Below are positions 47,025-58,987 of a stretch of 64,000 bases of DNA, piece by piece (position 1 is the stretch's first letter; the number at the start of each line of letters is the position of its first letter). The DNA lies in the NCBI GenBank assembly GCA_027943335.1, contig BSBK01000525.1:558001-622000 (forward strand). The letters run 5' to 3'. The notes beneath the pieces were generated by a model. That model searched no databases. It had not been told where the DNA came from and saw only the letters and a list, made by a program, of their open reading frames with translations. The position numbers and the translations under genes are program-made. The stretch is from Chamaecyparis obtusa (taxonomy: Eukaryota; Streptophyta; Pinopsida; Cupressales; Cupressaceae).

Positions 47025-48494
47025 TTAGTGTAGAACAACATTCCTCCACTTAGGAAGAAATAATACCAAAGGTGTAGATATGAAGCCCCCTCCCCAATCT
47101 ATAGGAAGAAACCTCAAAAAGTATGGAATCTCTGAAACTTGATCAAGTGTCCCCATGTCAAAGCTAAAATGTGCCTCCTCCAAATCATGTGCACTAAGCC
47201 ACTCTATTGAAAAAGACAAATCAGGATCTACTAAGGATGATTGTAGAACATGTACCAAACACCCAAGTATCTCCTCTGAAGATAAAGTGACCTCCTGCAA
47301 TTGTTGTATCAAAGTATCCACAATCATGTCACCCTTGAAAGAATGATCAAGTAGAGAATGAATATGAGGGTCAGCATGGTCCCTGACAAAAACTAAAGAA
47401 GGATCATCCTCAACAAAGAGAAGATGAATATCATCAATGAAGTCTCCCAAATCTAAAATGTAGGACTCCACAAACAAACCTACAATGTCTATCAAGTAGT
47501 CATCCCATGGAACTATAACTGGAAGACAAGGAATATCTTGCAGCACTGAATCACCTAAACCCATGGCTGTGTGAATGCAAGCATCATCAAGAGCAATAGT
47601 AGAAGTAGTCTCAATAGGGGGAGATGAAATGGAAGCCTCAAGAACTTGATCATGAGTGAGAATACCCAAGTTCAAGTAGCGAAAACTCTCCTCAAAATCT
47701 GAATCATCACTGTAATCATCATATGCTGAAGACTCACTATCTGAAGAATCACTATCATCAAGAGGAACAAATTTTGCAAAGGATTACAACCTATAAGAGT
47801 GATCCACTATCCCAATAGAAATAACTACTCCACTCTCCAAGTCCTTGATAAAAACTAAATCAAGTGTAAATTCCACAGTCTTCTTTGTAGCACCATTTGT
47901 GATTTGATAGATAGAAAGAAGGTTATTGGTCAAGTGTGGAACACACAACACATCATTGAGGTGTCACTCCCTAACTTTAGTACTTCCTTTCCTAATCACA
48001 TTCATGTTAGTGTTATTACCCATAAAAATAGGTGGACCTTTGCGAGGCTCAAATGATGAAAACATGGACTGTGAAGAAGCCATATGATGAGAAGCCCCTG
48101 AATCTAGAAGCCATATGCCTGAATCAGGACTTGAAGAAGCATACAAAGCTTTTCCTTTTTGAGTGACAAATGTGTGACCCTTTCCTTTATCTTTTTTTTA
48201 ATTTTGTGAAGAAGAGGTTGAGGTAGACATCCTGGAAAGCAATTTGATGTTGTTCTCGGTAAGAAGATTCTTCAATTCATCAATGTCCTTCTTATAACAA
48301 AAGTGTTCTTCATGTCCATCCTTTTTACAATATGCACAAAACCGCTTCTCCTTCTTTGAAGATTCACCCTTTGGAGATGATGTAGAAGTGTCATGTTGTG
48401 TGGAAGTTGATGTTGTGCCTTCTTGTTGAGACTTAGACTTCCAATTCTTCTTCTTCTTTTGACTTTGATTGCCTTGACTCTCATGATTAGCCAC
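47025..48494 (-). pseudogene. element E zinc knuckle - protease - acidic domain in one frame
   Basis: The frame carries Gag zinc knuckle CAYCKKDGHEEHFC and a Lys/Ser-rich stretch. The Copia protease follows (GIWLLDSGASHHM, then LNDVLCVPHLTNNLLSI and KDLESGVVISIG). At the point where a GAG_pre-integrase and integrase region should begin, it turns into an acidic domain (DDSDSSDSESSAYDDYSDDS, then about 230 residues rich in Asp, Leu and Ser) ending PKWRNVVLH. There are three in-frame stops and no frameshift. Integrase, RT and RNase H are absent. The acidic part is unknown to me. Confidence 0.7.
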
Positions 48495-49108
48495 TAATGC
48501 CTTGGAAGTTGAAGACTTGAGAATCCCATAATCATCAATTTTTCTTGTTCTAAGACCAACATTTCTAAAAATGAATAAAATGAAGGCTTAATGAAGGTAC
48601 TACCCATGGTCAACTTGTGAGTATTATAACTTGAAACAAAAGCTAAATATTCAGGAGGAAGATGTTTCAACAAGTGACTAACCAACTTCGCATCCTTTAT
48701 GGGATTACCACAATCATTAAGTTATGCTCTATAATCATTGACTTTGTTGAGATAATCTTGGATTGTGTCAAAGTTCCTAGGCTCTAATTTGAGGAGATTA
48801 GTCTCAATTGTGAATCCCATTTCCTCATCCACTTTTCCAAACAACTCTGCAAGTTTATCCCAAGCATCTTTAGCATTGTTTATGGTTTTGATGTGATACA
48901 TGATAGCTGTAGAAATATTCTCTCTGAAGACTCCTAAAGCTTTAAAATTTTTGCATGACCATTTATTTATTGCATTAGTATCATCATCAATGGGTTTTTT
49001 AATTGTACCATCCACATAAGGATTTAAACCTTGAACCATTAACTTGCTCCATACATTGTCTTTCCATGTAGCATAGTTATGTGGAGTTAATTTTGCAATA
49101 GAACCCAT
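48495..49108 (-). pseudogene. element E Gag (UBN2-type) N-terminal part
   Basis: It starts MGSIAKLTPHNYATWKDNVW, typical of Copia Gag. NNAKDAWDKLAELFG, NLLKLEPRNFDTIQDYLNK and HLLKHLPPEYLAF follow. There is one stop near 48722 and a one-base shift in an A-run near 48548, which moves it out of frame with the zinc-knuckle part. Confidence 0.85.
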
Positions 49109-50980
49109 GATGCAAAATGAAAAGAGCAAAAAAAGGAGAGAGACACCAACACACAAGACACCCCCCCAATTCACTCAATCAAAGAACCCCCCCCCCCAAA
49201 AAATAAAAATAAAAATGATGATTTTAGCACTTTATATCTAGTGCATGTACAATTGCCACTTGACAAAATGGATCAAAGTGGACTTTTTATTTTGATGTTT
49301 ACAATTGAAAATATGAAGCTATAGCAGATTTAAGAAGATAGGACATAAGATCCCAAAAAAGATCTAATCAATTACAAGTGCCAAAATAGGCCAAAATAGA
49401 CCATATTCTAAAAGTACTATGTCCACTTAAAATTTCTCCAAACTAATACCAGATCTGGAAAGTAGACAAAAAATTATGCACTTTCAAAAAAAATTGTACT
49501 TGAAAATGTGTCCGTATGAGCCCGAACGAAGCCTCTGAAGTTGCAAAAATAGGGATCAGACAGGTACAGTCACCAAAAACTACAATTTATACAAAATCCA
49601 TGATCCAAAACCAGAAAAGAACACCACCACTGAAAAGTTCAGTAAATTTTAGCAAAATAAAAATAAAAATTGCACTCAATTTGGAGCCTGGATGACCAAG
49701 TTATGGCCTCCCAAAGTCGGACTGTCAAATCAAAACTACATATGGTGAGGGCTAGAAAATTTTTGAAACCTGCTGATGTCACCGGTTTACTGTCTTAAAT
49801 TTGATGTTCAAATGACCATCATGACAGTGCAAAAATGCCCAGGTTTGACGATCAAATGACCGTCAAAATTAAGCTAGGTAAATGATGATGCAATCACTAT
49901 TTTAAAATTGACATCTTGGTGACCATCATAGAAAATGGAAAAATGACCTGGATGACATCCAGATGGGCATCAAATTTAACATAGTAAAAAACTATGAAAA
50001 TGCAATTTTTTTTTTTAAAATTACTAGTTTTGACTCTACGCCACACATCACTTTTTAATTAGCTGGACAACCTGCGTGTCTGCCAGCGTGGATGTTGGAA
50101 CCCTTTGCTAGTGGGCAATGTGTCTACCCACATGGTGGCTGCATGGAGGTGGCTGGCACAGATGAGGTGGCCTTCATGGTGGCTAAGGTGTCTGAGGGGT
50201 CACGACGTAGGGTTTGACGGCTGCGTGGAAGGCTGAGCGGTGATTAGAGGTGGCTGTTGGGCATGGTGTCTTCCCGCGTGGAGCTTGGCACTGCACGGTG
50301 GCCAGTGGATGGTCTACAATCAGAGGGCTAGTGGTGGATCTTTAAAACCCCAAGTCCCACATGCATGGCGATAAGAATTATGGGGGTCTTTAAAATCCCA
50401 AGTGCTTGCTTTGAAAATAAGTTGTGCTCGGTGGTGTGGTTTGAACCGAGCTTGGCTCGTTGATATTTTGCAATCCCATGAATGATTGGTGAAAAAATAG
50501 GATGCAGATGTTGTGGGGGGGTCACCTTGTGCAGTTTGGAATGGCCAATCTAATATGTATGTTAGACCTCTACCCTCTGTCTAAAGCTATAGGCCTAATA
50601 GGCCAAAATTTTGCCAAACAATATATATCTTTGAAAATAGAAAAATATATACAGATCTAAAAATAGAAAATATTGTAGATCTAAAATAATGGAAATTAAT
50701 GTAGATCTGACATTAAAAATTAAACAAATATTACCTAATTTTGCAGATTGGGCCTTAAAGGTCTGATTTGCAAAAAAAAAATTGCCTCAGATTTGACTTT
50801 TGCCCAAGGTAGGCAAATTTATAGTCAAAATTTATGAAAACAACCACTTGGATGCAATGGTGAGGTCTGATCTTGCTCAAAATGCTTCCACAAAATACTA
50901 ATCCTGGATCTGAATCGTGGCTCTCCAAAAGTTGAAGCAATCAATGGCTCTCCAATGGCTATGCACTAAAGACTCCTTTG
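49109..50980 (-). other. long untranslated leader of element E
   Basis: About 1.9 kb lies between the primer site and Gag without a kept frame. It has a C-run at 49184-49196 followed by A-rich sequence, and a GC-rich patch at 50080-50320. Long leaders occur in some plant retroelements. Confidence 0.5.
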
Positions 50981-50992
50981 GCTTGGATACCA
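50981..50992 (-). other. primer binding site of element E
   Basis: On the - strand this reads TGGTATCCAAGC, ten of 12 bases matching the initiator-Met complement, directly next to the LTR. Confidence 0.65.
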
Positions 50993-51518
50993 TGTAAGAA
51001 TTTTGATATCGCTTTGATACCATGTAAGAATTTGCCTAAGGAAAAGAATAAATGCCAAGATCTAGAAGCTCAAGAGATAGCACAAGAGAGACAAAATATG
51101 ATATGATCAAATGATCAAATAATGAATAATAGATAGATTGATAGATTGATTACAAAGTAGGAGTGCCTAAATATATAGGCAATGCATGATAACTAGAAGA
51201 TTATCAAAAGATAAGCTATCAACTAGACATGGTGGAATCACATGTCCACCAAAGGTGGATCATCTTCTATTGTACATGAAAGTATGAGATACATGTGTAA
51301 CAATGAGAGGATGATAATGTGATAAGAGCACTAAAGGTGGATCTCACACACAAAGAGGTATGTAATGACAACTATCACAACTAAAGTGGAGATTCTCCTA
51401 ACCATGTGCTAAAAGGAAATGCAAAATCCTAGGTGTCTCAAAGAAAACTAATATGCAAATGCATTATCCTAAGTAAACTTAAGTAAAGTGTAATTAGTAA
51501 TATTTAATTACACCAAAA
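50993..51518 (-). repeat. 5' LTR of element E
   Basis: It starts TGTAAGAATTTTG and ends TTACACCAAAA. It contains an internal primer-site-like GCTTTGATACCA at 51011-51022 and the empty site for Gypsy D at 51230-51234. The target duplication AAACC follows. Confidence 0.9.
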
Positions 51519-52022
51519 AAACCTTCACATGTTAGATAATATTTCACAATTACATAAAAATTGTCAGCTTCCAAACAAAATAATTCTTCACTCATGCGAG
51601 CACTGACCATGCTTTAATGTCCACATCACTATCACTATGTCTTCATCAACTATACAACTTTGCATGCCTAGATTATATCCTGATTAGGAGATATCATCCA
51701 ATTACCACAAGCTACTTCTTAGGAACACTACCTAAATACTGCTTCAACTGAATGACACATAACTATCATGAATAATTGAATTTACATATGCACTCTTGAC
51801 CATGATCTCAGGACACAATATAGAGTAAGTCCTCAAATCTGCATAGCTTGATCTGCAATACTCCACGTGCGCTAATTCAAACACTGTCTACTTCTCTTCT
51901 CATCTTCAGTAGATCATTATGTTGACATCAATGACAACCATAGTCATGAATGTAGCATACAACTGCTACATAATGGCTCTGAATACTCCCCCATAGGATA
52001 TATTCAACATTCATTCCTAACA

Positions 52023-52410
52023 TGGTCATCTCTGTTGAGATCTCATTGGTCTTGACTACATCATTATTATTATGTAATTTTTCTTTGAGCATCATCTTAT
52101 GACTCTAGTAGTCACTCTGATAAAGTCTTGTGAGCATATCCCACATCTCCTTGGCAATGTCTTTCCCTAATAGTTGAGGAATTAAATTATCTCTTACTCC
52201 ATCAAGAATTATTCTTTGAGCCTTGGCCTCCTTGACTACATGCATTCATCCAAAGAAACATGAACATTTACTAGTGGTATCACTACTATACTAGAATATA
52301 TCCATAACCTATTCTCCTTGAGAACAACTGTAATTTGAACCTTCCAATGCAAGGAGTTAGATGCACCCTCAAGCCTATCCTCATATCGAACATTGGTTTC
52401 CATAGCCACA
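52023..52410 (-). pseudogene. Copia I Gag, N-terminal fragment
   Basis: METNVRYEDRLEGASNSLHW, followed by KVQITVVLKENRLW, is the standard start of a UBN2-type Copia Gag. The downstream part reads as EAKAQRIILDGVRDN with a frame change. It is cut at 52022 by insertion of Copia F, and the rest is not in the window. Confidence 0.8.
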
Positions 52411-52491
52411 CAAAAACCTAGAGACAAAAATTTGATTATTTTTCTTATGAAATATACATCACAAATATTGACTTCATTTTCAGAGTGTAGA

Positions 52492-52503
52492 GATCTAATA
52501 CCA
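52492..52503 (-). other. primer binding site of Copia I
   Basis: On the - strand this reads TGGTATTAGATC, two bases from the initiator-Met complement, directly at the LTR end. Confidence 0.65.
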
Positions 52504-53001
52504 TGTTAATTTCTTATAATACAACTATAGGTTATTTCCATTATAAATTTATAGAATAGAAACTTTATCTTATTTTTAAAAATTAATACTTTGAATTAAT
52601 TAACAAAAAATAGTTGAAGCAAAAATAATAACATAAGCCAATCGGAAAAGACAATAACAAAGATATACCCAGGAAACCCCAGTGTGGAGAAAAACTAGCA
52701 AATGTTGGATCTTCTATTCATCCTAACAATGGAATTATTCTTCACAAATACAATACAAGATTATTTAACCAATTTTACATATATAGAGCCCAACTACTTT
52801 ACTTAGCTATCAAGAAAAGAATCTTTCCTTTCTTTCTTTGGCTTTAAATCACATATAAATCACTTTAATTTTATGCAACCTAGCAAACTTAGAAATATTC
52901 TATAAAAGAATTAAAAAATAGAGTTTTTTCTAAACATCCAACTTGAGTTGCTTTAAAGAAACCCCACTCCACCTTCCTTTCTAAAAAGAAAAAAATTAAC
53001 A
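52504..53001 (-). repeat. probable 5' LTR of Copia I
   Basis: It starts TGTTAATTTCTT next to the primer site and ends AAAAATTAACA, giving TGTTAATTT...AAATTAACA termini over 498 bp. The end is chosen by terminal symmetry, so it is less certain than the start. Confidence 0.5.
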
Positions 53002-53600
53002 CAAATAAGATAGAAGAATTGGTTGAGCTCTTATGTTTAATTCTAAACTATTTATTATTCTATTTTAATTTCACAATAAAATTACCTAGTCTCTAAATCT
53101 CATTACTTTATTTGATCTCAGAGAGATCTCCTTTGTAAAAATAAAAAGATCACATTTTTTTTGACCCAGTAGGATTGAGAGTATGATAGAATGAAATGGG
53201 TTTTAAAGAGTTTGAATTGGAGAGTTAGGACTATTTTAAGGATTTAAAATTTGGAAAAAGATAAACTTCTTATGATCTAATGAGGAAACAATAATCTATA
53301 TCATTAGAAGCCAACGACCTGAACCAAAGGTTCATTACCTTCCTAGGAAATATATTTATATATACGAGAACAAATATTTCATTTGTTAGATATAAGGAGA
53401 TAAAGCTCATAGATAAGAGGTTTTCTCTACTTGATCGCAACCCTCTCACGGTCTCAACAGTGTCTTTATTGGAAAAGTAGATAAGCACTTTTTCAAAAAC
53501 TAGATATGCTCATCAATTAGGGTTCTTTTCACACCTCAGCAAAATAGGTCTTGCAGCTAAATATAGGTAGTCTAGGGCATAAAGTGCTCCCCAATCAGTT
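53002..53600. other. AT-rich, nothing recognised
   Basis: There is no kept frame. It may belong to the LINE 5' region or to older decayed sequence. Confidence 0.3.
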
Positions 53601-54196
53601 TATACACCTACAAAAAATTCTAATGATATTCTATCTCCTGGGAATAGAGGAAGATTGGTAGGGGAACAAATTTTCCCTAGCATGCCATCTTTGATGGTAA
53701 GGGAAGAAGATGACTAGGTTAAAGTTCAACATCACAAGAATTCCAGGAAGCCATATTCACGGCTCACACCAACACATAAATCCCTACACCTTTATAATAA
53801 ATTTGAATCTCTCAATAATCTAGACCAAAAAATAAATTTGTTCCCCAACCTTCCACACCATAGAAGATTTTAAGCCTATAAAACTTGCGATGTCCAAACC
53901 ATCATTGGCACCCAGTCTTTGGTAGACATCTACTTGCCAGCTCATAAATGGGTCAATTTTGATCAATCAAAGTCTCATCATGCCACCCTCTCCCCAAAAA
54001 CCATCCCCTACTCTCCACCCCATCACAAGATTGCCCCACAATCACCACTAGTTATTAATGTGGATAGCACAAGCATTAAAAGAGCCCAGGATCTAATGAA
54101 ACTTAAAGGAGTCTTTCTAAGATAGAATGGGTATGGCATTCCAACATAGGAAATTGAAGACTGGCTAAAAGAAAATCTTAAGAATCAGGTAAGTAT
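53601..54196 (+). pseudogene. LINE ORF1, first part
   Basis: A + strand frame with few stops reads VREEDDxVKVQHHKNSRKP, then THKSLHLYNKF, then VDIYLPAHKWVNFDQSK and DWLKENLKNQV. It is polar and Ser/Lys/Pro-rich, as in plant LINE ORF1 leaders. It is cut by Copia G and resumes after 60268. Confidence 0.5.
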
Positions 54197-55845
54197 TGTT
54201 AGGAATAGTCCCAAGAGATAACTGAGGGGGGGGGGGGGGGGGTGAATCAGTTATCTACAAATTTCAATTCTTTATCCCACTAAGTATAATTAAACATAAA
54301 GCATAAACACAATGAAAGAACACTTGAACACAACACAAATATTTTGGTTGTGAGGAAACCCAAATCGGTAAAAACCCCGGTGGGAATTGAAACACACTAA
54401 TATTCTACACTAGTGTATTATGATCCTTGTTAGAAGATTCTTAACCTTGTTAAGAGTTTCTTTACAATATGTTTTGTATAGTAGACCTAGTCAAGGGTTA
54501 GACCCTATTAGGAGTCTTTTACAATAGTCCCCGTTAGGGGAGAGGATGCACTATCTAAGAGCACACTGCTCAAAGGGGTGAAGGATACAACCTTTAGTTT
54601 AATAGATACACACTATATCTATTGGAAAAATATTCAGCACTCCCCTTAGGATTCGTGACATGGTTTAACAGCCTCCTATGTCTTCTATAAGTCTAGTGGT
54701 TGTATCAGGCATTAACAGGTTGATCTTTTGGTGCAACGACAACCACTACTTGTAACAACTATTATTAGAGCTTGGTCATAGATTTGAATCCCCTCGGGTA
54801 ACACTAAGGGGGAGATTTTTGGAAAAATAGTTAGCACTCCCCTCAGGATTTATGACATGGTTTAACAACCTCCTATGTCTTCTATAAGTCTAGTGGTTGT
54901 ATCAGGCATTAACAAGTCGATCTTTTGGTGCAATGACAACCACTACTTGTAACAATATCTAGATCTTGGTGATCTTTGCTTTGACCTACTATCTAGATTA
55001 TTTCCAATGTATAGAAAAAATACTTTACTTGGTCACATAGACCTTCTTTTGATGGCCCAACACTTCATAGGTTCTTCTCTGCTCTAACTTTCAACCATGA
55101 ACCACACTCTAGCAATCACAAATGACTGTTGATAAATATCTTTCCTCTAAATGATATAATCAAGTTAGCCTATTAAAACAACCTTGAAATCATATTAGAG
55201 AAACCATAAAAAACTCCAATAACAATTTAGTCAGCTCTACTAAGCACGCATACCATCCCGGGACCTGTCCAATAAGATAATTGTAGATGCATGCTACACA
55301 CTGTCAACTCTACCAAAACAACCAGATCTTTCTCCTCAAGCTGAATTACTTCATGCACTCTTAACCAAACATCACTAACTCTTCTCCAAGCTCCAATCTA
55401 AGGGCACATACCGAAATGATAGGCACAACACTAGAACCAATATAATCTCTATCGGCTCTTCTGAATAAACATAGGAAACTGCTACTGGTGAATAGCGACT
55501 TCATAACTTCACTTCTACTAATCATCAAACTATATGTCCATGAATGTAACATCACTAACATGTCTCCATCATATATCCAAAGTCACAAGGCTCCATGATA
55601 ACTGTACAGACAACCATATACAGAACACTGCCTGTTACTCTGTCAGGAACATTATTGAAACAAGCTGCTATATAACTATCTGTACTAATAGTTAACCATT
55701 GCATCCATGATATCATGTTGATAACATATCCATGCTACATATACTTAAGTCTTATTGCATAAATCATCCAGACATGCTACTTACCATAGGTTTTTTTCAA
55801 TGACAAACATACAGTTAGTACTAGCCTATTGGAAAATCTCCAACA
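54197..55845 (-). repeat. 3' LTR of Copia G, with TRIM insertion
   Basis: It starts TGTTAGGAATAGTCCC and ends AAAATCTCCAACA. It is 373 bp longer than the partner LTR, mostly because of the 335-bp TRIM at 54620-54954. A long G-run follows CTGA at about 54225. Confidence 0.9.
54620..54954 (+). mobile_element. TRIM element (terminal-repeat retrotransposon in miniature)
   Basis: Two 138-bp direct repeats (54620-54757 and 54817-54954) flank a 59-bp middle. The middle starts with a primer-site-like TATTATTAGAGC at 54760-54771 (nine of 12 bases match TGGTATCAGAGC) and ends with the purine tract AAGGGGGAGA. The target duplication ATATC lies at 54615-54619 and 54955-54959. The partner LTR of Copia G lacks the insertion. 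It has no coding capacity, so it depends on other elements for movement. Confidence 0.85.
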
Positions 55846-55860
55846 ATATCCCCCTTTGGC
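55846..55860 (-). other. polypurine tract of Copia G
   Basis: On the - strand AATGCCAAAGGGGGATAT directly precedes TGTTGGAG. It is nearly identical to the tracts of elements A and C. Confidence 0.8.
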
Positions 55861-56207
55861 ATTGATGGCAACATATGGAATGAAAAACTCCACCAATCCA
55901 AATGAACATTTCTTTTATAATATTCTTCATTTCATCTTCAACACTCCCCCAAAGATGAGTCCTCCATCTACTGCAATATTCTTCAACATTCTCCATTTCC
56001 TCAACTGAACTACTTCCATAACTGAATACTACTCCCCCTTAGTATTTTTCTCCTTCTTTTACTACTATTTTTCATGACTATATATTACCCCCCCATTGAC
56101 ATTAATGGAAAAGGGTGCCAATTAGTTTAAGCATAGGTACTACTCCTGAAGTAGAGTAGTCAACCATCCATTAGTCCTTGAGGACTGATGCTCTTTTTTT
56201 ATTTCTT

Positions 56208-56996
56208 CTAAGGAGAATCAAGGAAGGGAATTACTCCCAACTTCTCCCTGATATACTCAATAGTATCCTTAGGCAAGGGCTTTGTGAATATGTCTACAAA
56301 TTGATCTTTAGTACTCACATAGTCCAACTTGACTTCTTTCTCTACCACTTTCTCTCTTAGGAAGTGATACTTAATCTCAATGTGCTTTGTCTTTGTATGC
56401 ATCACAGCATTCTTCAACATGTTGATAGTGCTAGTGTTATCACAGTGAATAACAATAGGATAATCAATCTAAATTCCAAAATCCTTTATCATCTACTTGA
56501 TCTAAACAATTGTAGATTAATTTAGGGCTACTACAACATATTATGCTTCTACTGTTGAATGAGAGATATAATTTTTCTTCTTACTTGTCCAAGTGACAAG
56601 TATGTCACCAAGAAACACTTCTCCTCCTAATGTACTCTTTCTATCATCAATGCATCCTACCCAATTTGCATCAGTATACACATGAAGCTCAACATTTTCT
56701 GAATTAGGATACCATAGACCATAATCTATAGTTCCCTATAAGTATTTGAATATTCTCTTAACTGCCATGAGGTGACTTTGTTTAGGCTCTACTACAAATC
56801 TTCCAACTATGCCAGCTGCATTTGAAATATCAGGTCTTATATGAGTAAGATAAATGAGTTTACTAATCATAGAATTGTACAATGTTATATCTACTATAGG
56901 AGAATCATCTTCTTTTGTAAGCTTGCATCTAGTTATCATAGGTGTCCCTACTAGCTTGCAATCATCTATCTTGAATTTATTCAATATCTCTTTCAC
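56208..56996 (-). pseudogene. Copia G RNase H and C-terminus
   Basis: VGTPMITRCKL and YLTHIRPDISNA form the RT-RNase H connection. Downstream, ELHVYTDANWVG, then TKTKHIEIKYHFLRE, YVSTKDQFVDIFTKPL and REKLGVI, are typical Copia RNase H and C-terminal landmarks. Stops near 56740 and in 56420-56560 inactivate it. Confidence 0.85.
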
Positions 56997-56999
56997 ATA

Positions 57000-57720
57000 C
57001 TTAGATTGATTAATGAAAATACCTTTCTCTGTCTGCTACACATTTAGTCCCAAAAGGTATTTGATAGGACCAATCATTCTCATCTCAAACTCACTCTGCA
57101 TTTCTTTAGCAAATTCTATACTAAATCTTCCATTACCCCCAAAGATAATGTCATCAACAAATATAGCCACAAGTAGTAGTCCTTTAGATGTTTCTCTTAT
57201 AAATAGGTTACAATATTTTGCTCCTTTCTTGACTCCAATCTTTGTTAAGTATCCATCAAGTCTCTCATACCATGCTCTAGGGGCTTGCTTAAGTCCATAG
57301 AGGGATTTCTTTAATCTACATACCATATCAGGTCTGTTTGATAGGGTGAATCCTTCTGGCTACTCAATGTATATTTCTTCCCTTAGTTCTCCATTCAAGA
57401 ATGCTAACTTAACATCCATTTAATAAACTTTGAAGTTTTTGAATGTTGTAAAAGCTAGAAAAAACTTAATAGCTTCTAACCTGCTTACTGGTGCAAAAGT
57501 TTCTAAATAGTCAATACCTTCTCCTTGTTCATATCCCTTACATACCAATCTTTCTTTATTCCTTATTACTGTACCATCTTCATTCATCTTGTTCTTGAAT
57601 ATCCATTTTGTTTGAATTACATTCTTATCACTAGGTCTTGGGACCAGTTCCCAAGTATCATTCTTGATAATCTAATCTAGTTCTTCTTTCATAGCATCAT
57701 GCCAATCTGAATCTTTGCAT
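57000..57720 (-). pseudogene. Copia G reverse transcriptase (RVT_2)
   Basis: DTWELVPRP, then [54 protein letters not shown] and the catalytic AIFVDDIIFGG are in order and all present. There are about four in-frame stops. In the family it copies element RNA to DNA in the particle. Confidence 0.9.
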
Positions 57721-58650
57721 GCATCTTCAACACTTAAGGGTTCAATCTGAGATAGTAAACATACTGCTTCACTGCTAGCTGAGTTTTTTCTTGTGATCTT
57801 GTTAAGACTTTGCCTCTCTAATCTCCAATGATGTCTTTCTTGGAATGGTTTCCAGATGTAAATTTTGGAACCTTAGGTGAGGCTGACTCATTAGCCTTAG
57901 GAGTTTCTTGTTCACTTGTCTTGGGATCATTGAATAACACATCAATACTATCAAACATTTCTTCAATAAATGTCTCACTAGTGGAGGGTATGGGTTCTTC
58001 TTCAATCATGGGTGAGTAATCATGATATCTTTCTTGAACCATAAACTTTTCATCAATCTTAACATGAGAAATTTCAATGATCCTTTTCAATATTAAATTA
58101 AAACATCTATAAGCTTTACTTTTTGTAGATTAACCAAGGAAAATACCTTCATCACTTCTTGCATCAAACTTGCCTACTACTTCATCCCTCTTGATGTAGC
58201 ACTTGCTTCCAAATATTTTGAAGTATTTGACTATTGGAACATTACCAAACCATAGCTCATATGGTGTTTTATCAGTGCCAGGCCTTAATTGAATTCTATT
58301 GATAGTATGGACTGTTGTATTGACTATATCTCTCTAATAGGTGTGTGCAACTTTTCCTTCAATCATGATGGTGTGCACTGTATCAAGGATGATCCTATTC
58401 CTTCTCTCTATAATTCCATTCTACTAAGGGGTTCTAGGTGCACTCAACTGTCTCTTTATGCCATGTTCTTCACAGTATTCATAGAATCTGTCAAAGGTGA
58501 ATTCTCCTCCTCTATCTGATCTTAGACATTTTATCTTTAGTCTAGATTCATTCTCAATCTTAGCTTTGAATATCTTGAATTTTCAATGTACTTCTGCACA
58601 CATCCTTTTCTTGTTTGTCTCCTTCAAATATGTCTTCTAGGTACTTCAAT
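57721..58650 (-). pseudogene. Copia G integrase C-terminal part and linker
   Basis: KCLRSDRGGEFTFDRFYEYC, then HGIKRQLSAPRTP with two stops before NGIIERRN, is the end of the integrase core with its Asp and Glu. The C-terminal domain follows (PYELWFGNVPIVKYFKIFG, VGKFDARSDEGIFLG), then an acidic linker (IEEEPIPSTSETFIEE). The zinc-binding HHCC part and the first catalytic Asp are missing because of the deletion. Confidence 0.85.
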
Positions 58651-58729
58651 ATTTTGTGGGTTGTATCTACCTTCTTTATTTCTAAAAACTCACTATCAGA
58701 AAGGGCACTAATAAGGGCTTATTTGGCTA

Positions 58730-58930
58730 TTACATTATGATGAAACAATTCCTTTTTATTTTTAGTAGCCTCATCCTTAGCAAGGTCTTCCAAGGTATGA
58801 TCTTGACTGCTTTGATAGTTACATCAAAAACTTCAAAATAAATGTATTGCAAATGAGTCACCATCTTCTTCTTCCAATCAAGATAATTCTCTCCATCAAA
58901 CTTAGGACTTTCTTTTCTGAAGAATTCCAT
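58730..58930 (-). pseudogene. Copia G Gag N-terminal fragment
   Basis: MEFFRKESPKFDGENYLDW is the Copia Gag start and is close to Copia F Gag. It breaks off after about 40 recognisable residues, and integrase sequence follows within 100 bp. Confidence 0.8.
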
Positions 58931-58973
58931 TTGATCAACCTCAAGTTGTTAAAATTTCTCTCTGAGGCACTTG

Positions 58974-58985
58974 GCTCTGATACCA
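58974..58985 (-). other. primer binding site of Copia G
   Basis: On the - strand this reads TGGTATCAGAGC, a perfect initiator-Met tRNA match, 2 bp from the LTR. Confidence 0.9.
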
Positions 58986-58987
58986 AT

